From Mesorhizobium hawassense (GTDB taxonomy: Bacteria > Pseudomonadota > Alphaproteobacteria > Rhizobiales > Rhizobiaceae), in the NCBI RefSeq assembly GCF_003289945.1, contig NZ_QMBP01000002.1:1-64000 (forward strand): 64,000 nt of DNA, read 5' to 3'. Of this stretch, positions 8,885 to 17,473 are shown one piece after another. The position numbers were made by a program, and so were the translations under genes. The notes under the pieces were generated by a model. It had not been told where the DNA came from. It ran no database searches and saw only the letters and a list, made by a program, of their open reading frames with translations. Position 1 is the stretch's first letter, and every line of letters starts with the position of its first letter.

Positions 8885-9543
8885 TTGCTTCGATCCTTTG
8901 TTTGCGCCGTTCAGACGCGCCCAAGTCAATGTCTGCGATAATCGCCTAACAGCTTTTTGTTGCGATTCCAACCTATTTCGCACGTGCGATATAATCTTTA
9001 TCCTGAAGATGTCCATGCCAGAACACAGACTATTAGAAACTATTAATTATCAACAATCCTATAAAATTCGAGTTGCTTGCATGACGAAGTTGGCAAATAC
9101 CTAGAAGCCGTTGCTTCGTTTAACTTGCAAATTCGACGCTCATCTGATGTATGCGAACTATAAGTCCATTGGTGCGGAAATAGTGTTTACGCCACCTCAA
9201 CAATCTTCTTACAAAATATCAGCTATGCTTCCAACTATCAACTTATCAATAATAACAAATCGCCAATTAATGAATTAGTTTAAGCCGATGGATAAACCAA
9301 ATTAAGTGTACATTCGACATTTTCATTTTAACATCTTCTGGCATTTACCGATATAACAGCCATTTTTTCTGGCGGACAGTTGCTGAACCTCATGATCGCG
9401 TTTCGCACTAGGTCAATCAACTCTGGGGGTGGCAATCACTACTTTGTGTTCATCGCTGGGTAATACCACCTTGATGTCGTCAACAGCCTGTGGACTCTGC
9501 CGCGAGCGACGTACGATTAAGCGCAGCGACAAGGAGACGAAAC
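8885..9543. promoter_or_regulatory. AT-rich divergent promoter region
   Basis: These 660 bases separate the FecR-like gene (leftward) from the lyase-like gene (rightward). The segment 9,000-9,380 is clearly more AT-rich than its neighbours and has no supported gene. AT-rich promoter DNA of this sort is typical of MucR-bound regions in rhizobia. No single operator can be defined by eye. Promoters for both flanking genes should lie here. Confidence 0.45.
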
Positions 9544-11424
9544 ATGGACCGTCGGCAATTTCTAACCGCAGCGCCGGCTCTTGGTCTGGCGACGTCGACA
9601 CCAACCGACCAGGATGCCTCACCAAGAGACACAATCACGAAGACAATCCCATCCGGCTTTGCGACTGTATCAGCCTGTCTGGCTGATACCACGCTTGGCT
9701 ATTCGGACGGCGTTGGCACGACGCAGATTCACGGTGGTGAAACCGTTCATGCTCAAGGCTTCCGATACCAAGTAGCGGCATCCACTGCCAGCGACGAGCA
9801 CATAAGAACAGCAGGTGGAGTGAAGCTATATGTTCTTCCAGGAGATGGAGGTTTCAATGTCTTAGCCTTCGGGGCGGCGGGCGACTACAACAACTTCACG
9901 GGTATCGGCACCGACGATACATTGCCAATACAGACTGCCTTCAAGGCCGCCATGACGCTCGGGCTTCCCGTCCACCTCCCAGGTCGCCAATACCGGGTCA
10001 CTGACACCATCTCCATGCCGGACGCCAATTACAAGCTCGCGTTCAAGCTCATCGGCGAGAGCGGCAACTCGACACGCATCTGGTTTGACAATGTGGTGAC
10101 CCAAAAGAACATGTTTTTCGGTGATCTCAGCGCCAACTACGTTCATTTTGAGGACATAGAGATTCTGGACAAGACCCCGGGCACATCAAGGGCAATTCAA
10201 TTCGTTGGCACCACGTCGGGCGGCCCCGCCTGGAAGCACTTCTTCAAGGGCGTTCGCGTTGTTGGGTTCCGGGAGGGAGTACGGTTCGACGGGGGGGCCA
10301 CTATCGTTACAGACGCATATCAATCAGAGGTGATGTTCCTGCACAGCAAATTCAGGAATTGCAGGAAGAGCCTCATCTACAACAACATCCAGGCCGTCAA
10401 TCACCAGTTGATTGGCCTCGACATCGAGAACGATGACGCGGCCGACGCGACCGAAAAATGGCCGATGATCGTTTTCGACCGCGGTACCTTCATCAACCAC
10501 GTAGGCGGCTCGGTTATTGGCTATGGTCCCTACGTGTCCTTTACTTACCCTGCTGTGGGCGGTGCGTTTCAGGTAACCGGCCAGTTTGCAAGCCGAGGTG
10601 TTCGGATGGAGGCCCGTGGTGACGGCCCCTTTATCGACCACAACACGGCGAGTGTGCTCGCGGCAAGCAACGCCTTTCGGCTGCACTTTGAAGACATGGG
10701 CGTCATGGGGAGCCGGTCCAAAGCTCCTGTCTTGGCCAGGTTTGGCGGCCGTGTGTATGCTCGATTTGATAATGTGCATACTAACGTTCCCATGGATGTG
10801 CTGGCCTACATGACCGCTAACCTCGGCGCGAACTCCGAGAATGGTAAGATAGAACTCAACAGATGTCGGTCCTTGAACTACAAGCGTGTGGCGGACCAGG
10901 CGGCTTATGGAAGTGGCGCGGTCCCGGCCTCCGATCGACGGGCTATTCCGGCAGAGATCAGCATGCAGCAAGAAGGCGTGGCAGGGGCTGTGATCGATGG
11001 CTACTACCAGCTCACTGCCGACCGGAAGACTATTTACTCCGGGAACTGGCAGGTAGCCGAACTCAAGACCTTAACGTGGGCACCGAACGACGACAGCGGC
11101 TTTGGTAGTGGAAGCGACCCTGCCGCCTTAAAGGTTGTCCTTCCCCACTACGCAAGGCCCTGTAAATTCCGGCTCTTGCGTAATCGCGTTAACGCCGCCC
11201 CGACCTTCGTACTGGACCTCTTCTTCGTGGTAGCCGGCAAGGACATTTTGGTGGCCACGATCGCGCCAACGGATGGAGGACACTTCGAGGCGGACGTCAG
11301 AGGCGCCTTAAAGCCGCTGGCGAGTTGGATTGCCGACGGCCTCGACTGGGATGGCAAGATGAAGATCGTCAAATCTGGATCGCGCGACGGATTCGTCGGC
11401 CTGATCATGATCGACTATATGTAG
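9544..11424 (+). CDS. Tat-exported pectate-lyase-superfamily (right-handed beta-helix) protein
   Basis: ATG 9,544 follows AAGGAG and gives a 626-residue protein. It begins with MDRRQFLTAAPALGLA, a twin-arginine signal. Residues about 100-160 match the Pectate_lyase_3 entry motif (FNVLAFGAAGDYNN, then TDDTLPIQTAFKAA and PGRQYRVTDTI). A long repetitive beta-helix-like region and a distinct C-terminal beta domain follow. Proteins of this fold cleave or bind acidic polysaccharides, and many act as tailspike-like depolymerases. The location inside the polysaccharide locus suggests a periplasmic or secreted lyase that trims or releases the locus's own polymer. That is inference; no catalytic residue can be assigned by eye. 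It converges on the Wzy-like gene with only 3 bases between the stop codons. Confidence 0.75.
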   Translation: MDRRQFLTAAPALGLATSTPTDQDASPRDTITKTIPSGFATVSACLADTTLGYSDGVGTTQIHGGETVHAQGFRYQVAASTASDEHIRTAGGVKLYVLPGDGGFNVLAFGAAGDYNNFTGIGTDDTLPIQTAFKAAMTLGLPVHLPGRQYRVTDTISMPDANYKLAFKLIGESGNSTRIWFDNVVTQKNMFFGDLSANYVHFEDIEILDKTPGTSRAIQFVGTTSGGPAWKHFFKGVRVVGFREGVRFDGGATIVTDAYQSEVMFLHSKFRNCRKSLIYNNIQAVNHQLIGLDIENDDAADATEKWPMIVFDRGTFINHVGGSVIGYGPYVSFTYPAVGGAFQVTGQFASRGVRMEARGDGPFIDHNTASVLAASNAFRLHFEDMGVMGSRSKAPVLARFGGRVYARFDNVHTNVPMDVLAYMTANLGANSENGKIELNRCRSLNYKRVADQAAYGSGAVPASDRRAIPAEISMQQEGVAGAVIDGYYQLTADRKTIYSGNWQVAELKTLTWAPNDDSGFGSGSDPAALKVVLPHYARPCKFRLLRNRVNAAPTFVLDLFFVVAGKDILVATIAPTDGGHFEADVRGALKPLASWIADGLDWDGKMKIVKSGSRDGFVGLIMIDYM

Positions 11425-11427
11425 TTC

Positions 11428-12711
11428 CTATCCTTGGGAACGCCGGCGCTGGCGGCTACCTGGCTCCCAAACTTTCCCTAAACGTGAGAGCGCCAGGATT
11501 GGGAAGATTACGAACCAGGCACGGGCGCCAAACGCAGCCATGCCGCCCCAAAAGTAGGTGAGAAGAGTTGCATCAAATGCGATTAGGGCTGCTACGCTGT
11601 CATTTCCAGAAAACAACGCAATTGCTTTCCTTGTAAATATCATCGATGTAAGCATAATTATCAGTCCTATCGGATATGCATCCCCTAAGGTAAACAGCTG
11701 ATCGCCTACAAATCCTAATGATACATTGTAATCTTCTCCTACGCCAATACGTCCCCAGAGGAAATCAACGGAGTAATACCCGGCACCTACCGGCTTGCCA
11801 GCCCAGGCGTCCCTAGGAAACCAATTTAAATAAAACAATTCCAGTTGCTTCAGGTATGGCACGATCCCAACATCACCATAACGCAGGCCCGACCGAAGAT
11901 ACTCAGTGAATCTCATGTGGTCGGTGACACCGATGGCGGCTGCGCTGGTTATGCTGCCAGCCTCCTCACCTCTCACTACCATCGCCCAGACCAGAAGAGC
12001 GGGCATAGCCATCACAAGATAGGAAAACCTGATGCTGATCCGATGGTATGAGCATAGCATCGCAAACGGCATGATGAGATACGCAGCAACCGCAAGCCTG
12101 CCATAGCCTCCCCAATACAAATAGAGATTCGCACCGATTGCCGACTCAAATAGTAAAAAAATGATGATGGCTTCACGTCTTGCTTGACCGGATCTAATCA
12201 GCGACTCCTGAAAATATAAGGCAACACCAATAGGTATCATGAGGCTCATTTCGGGTCTCGGCGCTATCACTCCGACCAGCAGGATTGAAAATATGCCAAC
12301 AGCCAGTCCGCACCGCTGGAGCCACTTATTCCTTACATATAGAATCGGAATGAAGTCCGGTGTACAGTCGAACCCTCGAAGGGTGTCGGAGAAAATAATG
12401 AAGATGGAAATAATTACTGACGCATCTACTTTGTTAAAAATTAAAAGATTTGGAGCGAATGGCACGTAAAGCAGCAAGAATGCAATACCGATGGATAAAT
12501 CTAGCGAGGAACGAAATTTAATCAGGCAAAGCCTCGTCGTTTGAAATGCAATCAGGGCAAATAGATATTTACTAGTATATATTTCAGGGATCGACTGACC
12601 GATAAAGCAAAGGACAATCGTGACGTAAGTCAATATAGTGAAGACAGAACTTGGCGCCGCTGCATCGTTGCGGTTGCCAACGCCAGTAAGATCATACGAT
12701 GCCGATAACAC
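11428..12711 (-). CDS. Polytopic membrane protein, probable Wzy-like polymerase
   Basis: This protein of 427 residues has about eleven or twelve hydrophobic segments and a large loop near residues 265-330 (RFTEYLRSGLRYGDVG, FYLNWFPRDAWAGKP). The layout fits Wzy-type polysaccharide polymerases, which are poorly conserved in sequence and recognised mainly by topology and context. The start is GTG 12,711, the only candidate in the frame. It is the last gene of the Wzx, pse, fnl run. Base composition is more AT-rich than glmS, as is usual for serotype-determining genes. An alternative is an O-acetyltransferase-like or other integral membrane protein, but I see no acyltransferase motif. Confidence 0.6.
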   Translation of the reverse strand: MLSASYDLTGVGNRNDAAAPSSVFTILTYVTIVLCFIGQSIPEIYTSKYLFALIAFQTTRLCLIKFRSSLDLSIGIAFLLLYVPFAPNLLIFNKVDASVIISIFIIFSDTLRGFDCTPDFIPILYVRNKWLQRCGLAVGIFSILLVGVIAPRPEMSLMIPIGVALYFQESLIRSGQARREAIIIFLLFESAIGANLYLYWGGYGRLAVAAYLIMPFAMLCSYHRISIRFSYLVMAMPALLVWAMVVRGEEAGSITSAAAIGVTDHMRFTEYLRSGLRYGDVGIVPYLKQLELFYLNWFPRDAWAGKPVGAGYYSVDFLWGRIGVGEDYNVSLGFVGDQLFTLGDAYPIGLIIMLTSMIFTRKAIALFSGNDSVAALIAFDATLLTYFWGGMAAFGARAWFVIFPILALSRLGKVWEPGSRQRRRSQG

Positions 12712-12826
12712 GCCTGTGGCCCCTCAATTGCTTTTAACCGCTCGAACAATGAACAACGGTCTTCTTTGTCCTTCGGCATAGATCCCCGGGCAAGCAGCAG
12801 CCGACGGCGGAAACCGATATCAACAA

Positions 12827-13273
12827 TCAACAGGCTCGATAAGTTGCCCCAACCTGACCAGGCTGGCCACAGAGTAAGCCCCTTTGAGCGAGAACAGTAG
12901 CCAGATCACCTCCGTTCGGCGTAGTGCATTGGACGACCACTGCGTCCCCCAGTCTGGCTCCGGTCTTCCCATCACAGGGAGTACCTAAGCCGACCGGTTT
13001 GCAGTTCAAAACCATTCCCTGAAAATCACGCCGCGCCGCCTCTGTTACCATGTCACGCAAAGCCAGAGGTTTTGTAGACGCCGCGCCGCACAGGACAATT
13101 TTTCGGTCTCCCACCCGCAGATCGTCTATCGAAGGAATGTCGAGGTGTCCGGTGAATGGGGAAAGCGTGGCACGTGGTGGCGGACGTGGTTTATCCCTCT
13201 GCGACACGATGACTGCCATGAAGCCTACGGCAAACACCAGGCCCACAGCAGGAATGGCGATCCATTTATTCAT
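12827..13273 (-). CDS. Membrane-anchored thermonuclease-like (SNase-fold) protein
   Basis: The protein has 148 residues from ATG 13,273, with GGGGAG about 9 bases ahead. An N-terminal anchor or signal (KWIAIPAVGLVFAVGFMAVIV) is followed by an extracytoplasmic domain. Its end reads VVVQCTTPNGGDLATVLAQRGLLCG, which follows the pattern of SNase-like domains (V-C-x(4)-G-x-DL-x(3)-L-x(3)-G-x-A/C). The catalytic arginine and glutamate pattern of true nucleases is not evident, so it may be a non-catalytic homologue. Five or six cysteines suggest disulphides. Its role in the polysaccharide locus is unknown. Confidence 0.5.
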   Translation of the reverse strand: MNKWIAIPAVGLVFAVGFMAVIVSQRDKPRPPPRATLSPFTGHLDIPSIDDLRVGDRKIVLCGAASTKPLALRDMVTEAARRDFQGMVLNCKPVGLGTPCDGKTGARLGDAVVVQCTTPNGGDLATVLAQRGLLCGQPGQVGATYRAC

Positions 13274-13405
13274 CGATGTAGACTCCCCAATCCTGACAGT
13301 GCCGACAGGCGCTTTGGGTATCCTGGTCGCGCCGGCCAGAGAGCCACCACCGCATGGGGTGGTCACGGATTTGTCGATGCACGACGGCGGTTTGGCTGGA
13401 AGGCC

Positions 13406-13615
13406 CTATTTGCCGTAGCGGCGCTCCAACGCGTCAGCAATTCGCTCGCAAAGCAATTCTGAGGTCATGACGGTGAGGTGGAGACGGAGGCGAAGGCCGT
13501 GCGCGTCAACGAGGGTGGTGACAATACCCCGATCAGAATACTCGGCGAGCTCAAGAACATCGTCGATGATGAAGTCTGGTATTTCACGAAGCCGTTTAGG
13601 GCGCTCATTCACCAT
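13406..13615 (-). CDS. Small conserved protein B, copy 1 (unknown function)
   Basis: This protein of about 69 residues contains ERPKRLREIPDFIIDDVLEL, then RGIVTTLVDAHGLRLRLH and TSELLCERIADALERRYGK. It is a clear homologue of the protein at 51,106-51,312, with most residues identical, so both copies are probably real genes. The start is ATG 13,615 or GTG 13,612; the latter matches the start of copy 2. GAGG lies just upstream. I recognise no domain. The frame stays open upstream into the remains of protein A, without the stop codon that separates A and B in copy 2. Confidence 0.6.
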   Translation of the reverse strand: MVNERPKRLREIPDFIIDDVLELAEYSDRGIVTTLVDAHGLRLRLHLTVMTSELLCERIADALERRYGK

Positions 13616-13808
13616 GCTGTCCTCGCAAATTGGTGGCTTTCCGGGCAGGCCGAGTCGCATTCGGTGGAGCTCGGCGTAGCTCTCGGCAAGGTCCTGAGCG
13701 TTGAATAAACACCGAGTGACTTTGCCATTCGACGACCTGAACAATCCATTGGCCGTTGGCATTCTTCAAACGCACGTCGTCTGGTTCTCCGGCAACCACA
13801 CCCGCCAT
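13616..13808 (-). pseudogene. Small conserved protein A, copy 1 (frameshifted)
   Basis: Translation gives GEPDDVRLKNANGQWIVQVV in one frame and NGKVTRCLFNAQDLAESYAE in another. The intact copy at 51,345-51,524 reads GEPNDVRLKNVDGNWVVHVV followed in frame by KDGKVTRRLFDAQ. Comparing the DNA, copy 1 has gaat where copy 2 has aaagat, a 2-base loss that breaks the frame. The aligned start would be GTG 13,799. Copy 1 also lacks the stop codon after GLPGKPP, so the second half is fused in frame with protein B. Confidence 0.6.
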
Positions 13809-13965
13809 CCTCCATCCTCGACTATCTCACGACATGTCGTCGGCTAGCGCAGGGTTGCTGATCACGCGCCGCGGGAAACCCACACGAAGTCATACTCATC
13901 GCGGCCCTGACCGAATGGGAAAGGCCAGTGCCCTCTCCTTCTGACGAAGGTCGCGGCGTTATTGA

Positions 13966-15159
13966 TTATGACCCGAAAAGGGCTTCTGCGATTTGAGACA
14001 CCGCCTGCTTGGCGGAAAACTGGCGATCGAACAATCGCCTGCATCGTCCGGGCAACTCGGCATCCGTTTCTACCTGTACCAGCAACCTTTCAGCTTTCGC
14101 GACCAGTTCATCCAGCTGATCGCTCTGGCACTCTTCGCCAACCCGCTCGCTTCGGATCAACTCGGCCAAGTCGTTGCCTGGGTTCAAGCGCACGAGTGCA
14201 GGGAGGCCACTTTGCATATAAGTCAGGAACTTGCCTGGTATGTTGTGAGACCTATGGCGGAGATCCAACGAGACGATTCCTATCCGGCACTGTGCGTAAA
14301 GGTCCGGGATTTCGTCGGGGTGGATCTCGTCGAAAAAGACCACGTTAGTGAGGCCGAGAGCTTGCGCTTTTTCTCTATGTCTTCCGGCCTCGCTGCCTCG
14401 ACCGACCAGCAGGAAGCCCACGTCGGTCCGGGAGGCCATTCTCTGCGCCAAGTCCAATACAATGCCGACGCTTTGAGCCACACCCATGTTGCCTGCGTAC
14501 ACGAACAGCTTGCGCCCAGCCAACGGCGTCTCGCTGACACGGATCGAACAAGGCACGTTTGAAGGCTTGTCCAGCCAGTTCTGCAACACCTCAAGGACAC
14601 GCCCCGACCTCCGCCGCCACCGATTGAAGTAAGCCAGATTGCCCGGCGTCTGGACGCCGATCACATCAGCAATCGAGTATTGGTAGCGCGCGATTGCATC
14701 AAAGAAACGGTACGGAAGACCGCGGCCCATCAGACCCATATCAACGGCCCATTCGGGAAAGATATCACGAATGATAAGATACCCCTTGCAGCCGCTTTCG
14801 CGCTTTAGCGCGCTGACCATGGGTCCATGGAAGATCGAGGGAGCATACCAAACAACCCCGTCCCATCGCTGCCCTGCCAGCGGGCTTCTGCGCAGATTGC
14901 GCAACATGGCAAAAGGCATGATGAACTCATTCCAGGTACGCCACACATAGCTAATTTCCTTGGTAGGCGGCGCTCGCAGGCGCAGCACCGTCACACCGTC
15001 AAACTCTTCAACTGCCCATGGGCGGTCCAGATCGGCCGCTGGGAGCATGACAGTCAGCCGATGCCCTTGACGCGCAAATTCCCGGGAAAGATCCCTCAGT
15101 TGCACGGCGCCCGACGTGCGCAACGGTGGAAAGGTATCCGCGATCAAAGCGATCCGCAT
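13966..15159 (-). CDS. wbuB: WbuB-like GT4 glycosyltransferase (probable L-FucNAc transferase)
   Basis: The protein has 397 residues from ATG 15,159. It starts MRIALIADTFPPLRTSGAVQ, as in GT-B family 4 enzymes. The WDGVVWYAPSIFHGP and IIRDIFPEWAVDMG segments are typical of the WbuB group. The nucleotide-sugar region reads LFVYAGNMGVAQ and later IPGKFLTYMQSGLP. WbuB-type enzymes are encoded next to fnlA, B, C in enterobacterial O-antigen loci and are thought to transfer N-acetyl-L-fucosamine. Here the gene directly follows fnlC with a 10-base gap, supporting the same job. It acts at the cytoplasmic face of the inner membrane. The acceptor is unknown. Confidence 0.82.
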   Translation of the reverse strand: MRIALIADTFPPLRTSGAVQLRDLSREFARQGHRLTVMLPAADLDRPWAVEEFDGVTVLRLRAPPTKEISYVWRTWNEFIMPFAMLRNLRRSPLAGQRWDGVVWYAPSIFHGPMVSALKRESGCKGYLIIRDIFPEWAVDMGLMGRGLPYRFFDAIARYQYSIADVIGVQTPGNLAYFNRWRRRSGRVLEVLQNWLDKPSNVPCSIRVSETPLAGRKLFVYAGNMGVAQSVGIVLDLAQRMASRTDVGFLLVGRGSEAGRHREKAQALGLTNVVFFDEIHPDEIPDLYAQCRIGIVSLDLRHRSHNIPGKFLTYMQSGLPALVRLNPGNDLAELIRSERVGEECQSDQLDELVAKAERLLVQVETDAELPGRCRRLFDRQFSAKQAVSQIAEALFGS

Positions 15160-15169
15160 CTGGAGTCGC

Positions 15170-16300
15170 TCAGTACTTCTTCCACACAACACGGTTCACA
15201 TAGTCAGTATAGCTGTGGATTATGCGAACCACCTTTTCGCTGACATTGGGTATGTCATAATCGGCAACCAGGCGGAGCCGGCGCTCCGCCCCACACGACT
15301 GGCTTTCCAAGATCGCAAGGCCCTGACATACCCGGTCGATATCCAAGCCCACCATCATTACCGCACCTTCCTCCATGCCCTCTGGACGCTCATGGGCCTC
15401 GCGCAAGTTGAGCGCAGGAAAATTCAAGATGGAGGACTCTTCCGTGATCGTGCCGCTGTCCGATAAAACTGCTTTCGCATTCATCTGCAGATGCACATAG
15501 TCCAGAAAGCCGAAGGGTTTCGAAAAATGGACTTTCGAATTCATTCGGAGGTTCAGCGAGTTCAGCCGCGAACGGGTGCGCGGGTGCGTCGAAACAATTA
15601 GCGGAATGTCGTGTTCCTGCGCTATGTGATTGGCGATCTCGGCAATCCGGGTCATTTTGTCCGGCGGGTCGACGTTTTCTTCGCGATGAGCGCTCATCAC
15701 GAAGTATTTTCCCCGTTCAAGAGAGAGCTGGCCCAAGACGTCCGATTTTTTTATATCTTCCATATAGTAATTTAGGACTTCAAGCATCGGGCTGCCCGTC
15801 TTGACAATCTGATCGGGTGCAATCCCCTCTCGCAACAAATAGCTTCGCGCGATGTCACTGTAGGTCAGATGGATGTCGGCAACGTGATCAACTATTCTGC
15901 GGTTTATCTCTTCCGGAACCCGTGAATCGAAACAACGATTGCCGGCCTCCATGTGAAAAACGGGAATCCGCAATCGTTTGGCGGCAATTGCCGCGAGACA
16001 GCTATTTGTGTCACCAAGCAGCAAAACCGCTTCTGGCCGACGCTTGCGGAGCACTTGATCGGTCGCGGTGATCACGCGACCAATCGTCTTGGCAGCTGTG
16101 TCTCCTGATGCTTCAAGAAACACATCGGGGCGGCGAATCTTAAGCTGCTCGAAAAAGATTTCATTCAACTCATAGTCATGGTTCTGGCCCGTATGCACTA
16201 GGCATTGGTCACACGACTGATCCAATCTATCGATAACACGCGACAATCGGATGATTTCGGGGCGCGTCCCGACGATCGTCATGACCTTCAGCCTATTCAC
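15170..16300 (-). CDS. fnlC: UDP-N-acetyl-L-fucosamine synthase (C2 epimerase, WecB-like)
   Basis: The protein has 376 residues with GTG 16,300 as start (GGAGTGG shortly upstream); a longer frame to 16,366 lacks support. It belongs to the UDP-GlcNAc 2-epimerase fold: MTIVGTRPEIIRLS at the start, HTGQNHDYELNEIFFEQL, LLGDTNSCLAAIAAKR, HMEAGNRCFDSRVPEEINR, and the SDSGTITEESS sugar-binding signature. FnlC/WbjD converts UDP-2-acetamido-2,6-dideoxy-L-talose to UDP-L-FucNAc, the last step of the pathway. All three fnl genes and a WbuB-like transferase lie together in pathway order, so the assignment is strong. The enzyme is cytoplasmic. Confidence 0.9.
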   Translation of the reverse strand: MNRLKVMTIVGTRPEIIRLSRVIDRLDQSCDQCLVHTGQNHDYELNEIFFEQLKIRRPDVFLEASGDTAAKTIGRVITATDQVLRKRRPEAVLLLGDTNSCLAAIAAKRLRIPVFHMEAGNRCFDSRVPEEINRRIVDHVADIHLTYSDIARSYLLREGIAPDQIVKTGSPMLEVLNYYMEDIKKSDVLGQLSLERGKYFVMSAHREENVDPPDKMTRIAEIANHIAQEHDIPLIVSTHPRTRSRLNSLNLRMNSKVHFSKPFGFLDYVHLQMNAKAVLSDSGTITEESSILNFPALNLREAHERPEGMEEGAVMMVGLDIDRVCQGLAILESQSCGAERRLRLVADYDIPNVSEKVVRIIHSYTDYVNRVVWKKY

Positions 16301-16461
16301 CAATCCACTCCACACTTGAACTCTCAGAGCTAAGCAATATTTTTGACCAGCCAGGCTACGCATCAAGCTAGTTGCTAGAAAATTCCAAAGAAAACACGTT
16401 GATCGACTGCCTACGAGCGATCCTTATCTCTTGACGTGCTAGGGGCTTTACTTCCAACGAC

Positions 16462-17340
16462 CTATTGGTTGTAATTGAGATAGCTCTTGTGCATTGTTGC
16501 GATGAGTTCCGGCCATGGATCGGGTACAAAGCCCGTCGTTCTCTTAAATAAGTCGGAATTCAGTGAGCGATCGACGGTGACAGTGGTATCGGCAATAATA
16601 TCTATTTCCTTACCGTAAATCCTAGCGACCAACGACAGAAGATCGAATTTGCTGATGGGAGCGGCTGAGACATGAAAAGGACCCCTCAATTCGGCATTTG
16701 ACATCACAAACTCTTTGATCACCCGCGCTATCTCGACCGACGGCAAGCCGGAGAACACGGCATTCTTGTAGCCCTTCACCGGGCCTTTCTGGCTCAAAAA
16801 CCAGTCGATCAAACTTTTTGAACTCTCCAGCTCGTGACCGATGATTGACGTGCGGAGCGTCACTGCATTGGGGTAATCGACCTCACCCAGAAACTTCGAT
16901 CTCCCGTAAAGATCGTTCGCGTCGGCAAAATCAGATTCCAGGTAATTTCCCTTGCTACCTGAGAAAACACAATCCGTGCTCACATGTATCAAACGAGCCC
17001 CAGCTAGACGCGAAAGTTGCGCCAGGCGATGAGGGAGAGATGCGTTGATTGACAGCGAAGTGAGATGGTTTCGCGAAGCGTCAAGCTGCTTGATGACGCC
17101 CACACAGTTTACGACAATATCCGGCCGGGTCTCGGCAAACACGGCCGTCAGGTCTCCATCGTTTCGAACATCGAGGTTGGATATGAGGCTACCGTGCTCG
17201 CGAGGCAGAAAATGGTGTTTTTTGGCGGACGATCGAAGGGTTCCAACGGTTTCATATCGATGATCGGCGGAGAAGAATCGGAAGACCGCGTTTCCGAGCA
17301 TCCCTCCAGCCCCCAGAACAAGGATTCTGTTCGTCTTCAC
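16462..17340 (-). CDS. fnlB: UDP-2-acetamido-2,6-dideoxy-L-hexulose reductase (RmlD-like)
   Basis: This protein of 292 residues begins at GTG 17,340. It has the NAD(P) motif LVLGAGGMLGNAVF near the N-terminus. It also has the RmlD-type extended-SDR landmarks VNCVGVIKQLDASRN, HVSTDCVFSGSKGNY and YGRSKFLGE, the last being the YxxxK active site. FnlB/WbjC reduces the 4-keto intermediate made by FnlA to the UDP-L-talose (pneumosamine) derivative. Its place between fnlA and fnlC supports this. The 133-base gap to fnlA is long for this operon and shows no gene. Confidence 0.9.
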   Translation of the reverse strand: MKTNRILVLGAGGMLGNAVFRFFSADHRYETVGTLRSSAKKHHFLPREHGSLISNLDVRNDGDLTAVFAETRPDIVVNCVGVIKQLDASRNHLTSLSINASLPHRLAQLSRLAGARLIHVSTDCVFSGSKGNYLESDFADANDLYGRSKFLGEVDYPNAVTLRTSIIGHELESSKSLIDWFLSQKGPVKGYKNAVFSGLPSVEIARVIKEFVMSNAELRGPFHVSAAPISKFDLLSLVARIYGKEIDIIADTTVTVDRSLNSDLFKRTTGFVPDPWPELIATMHKSYLNYNQ

Positions 17341-17473
17341 GTTACGCAGCGCCTTTCTGTTGCGAATTTAAAACCATCGCCAGGAAATCAGGATTGGACG
17401 CGAGCGCCCTATGCTCGCGATCAAACAGCCGACCTTCAGCGGCCATCGCAAACAAACCAATGTTCCATCTGGC

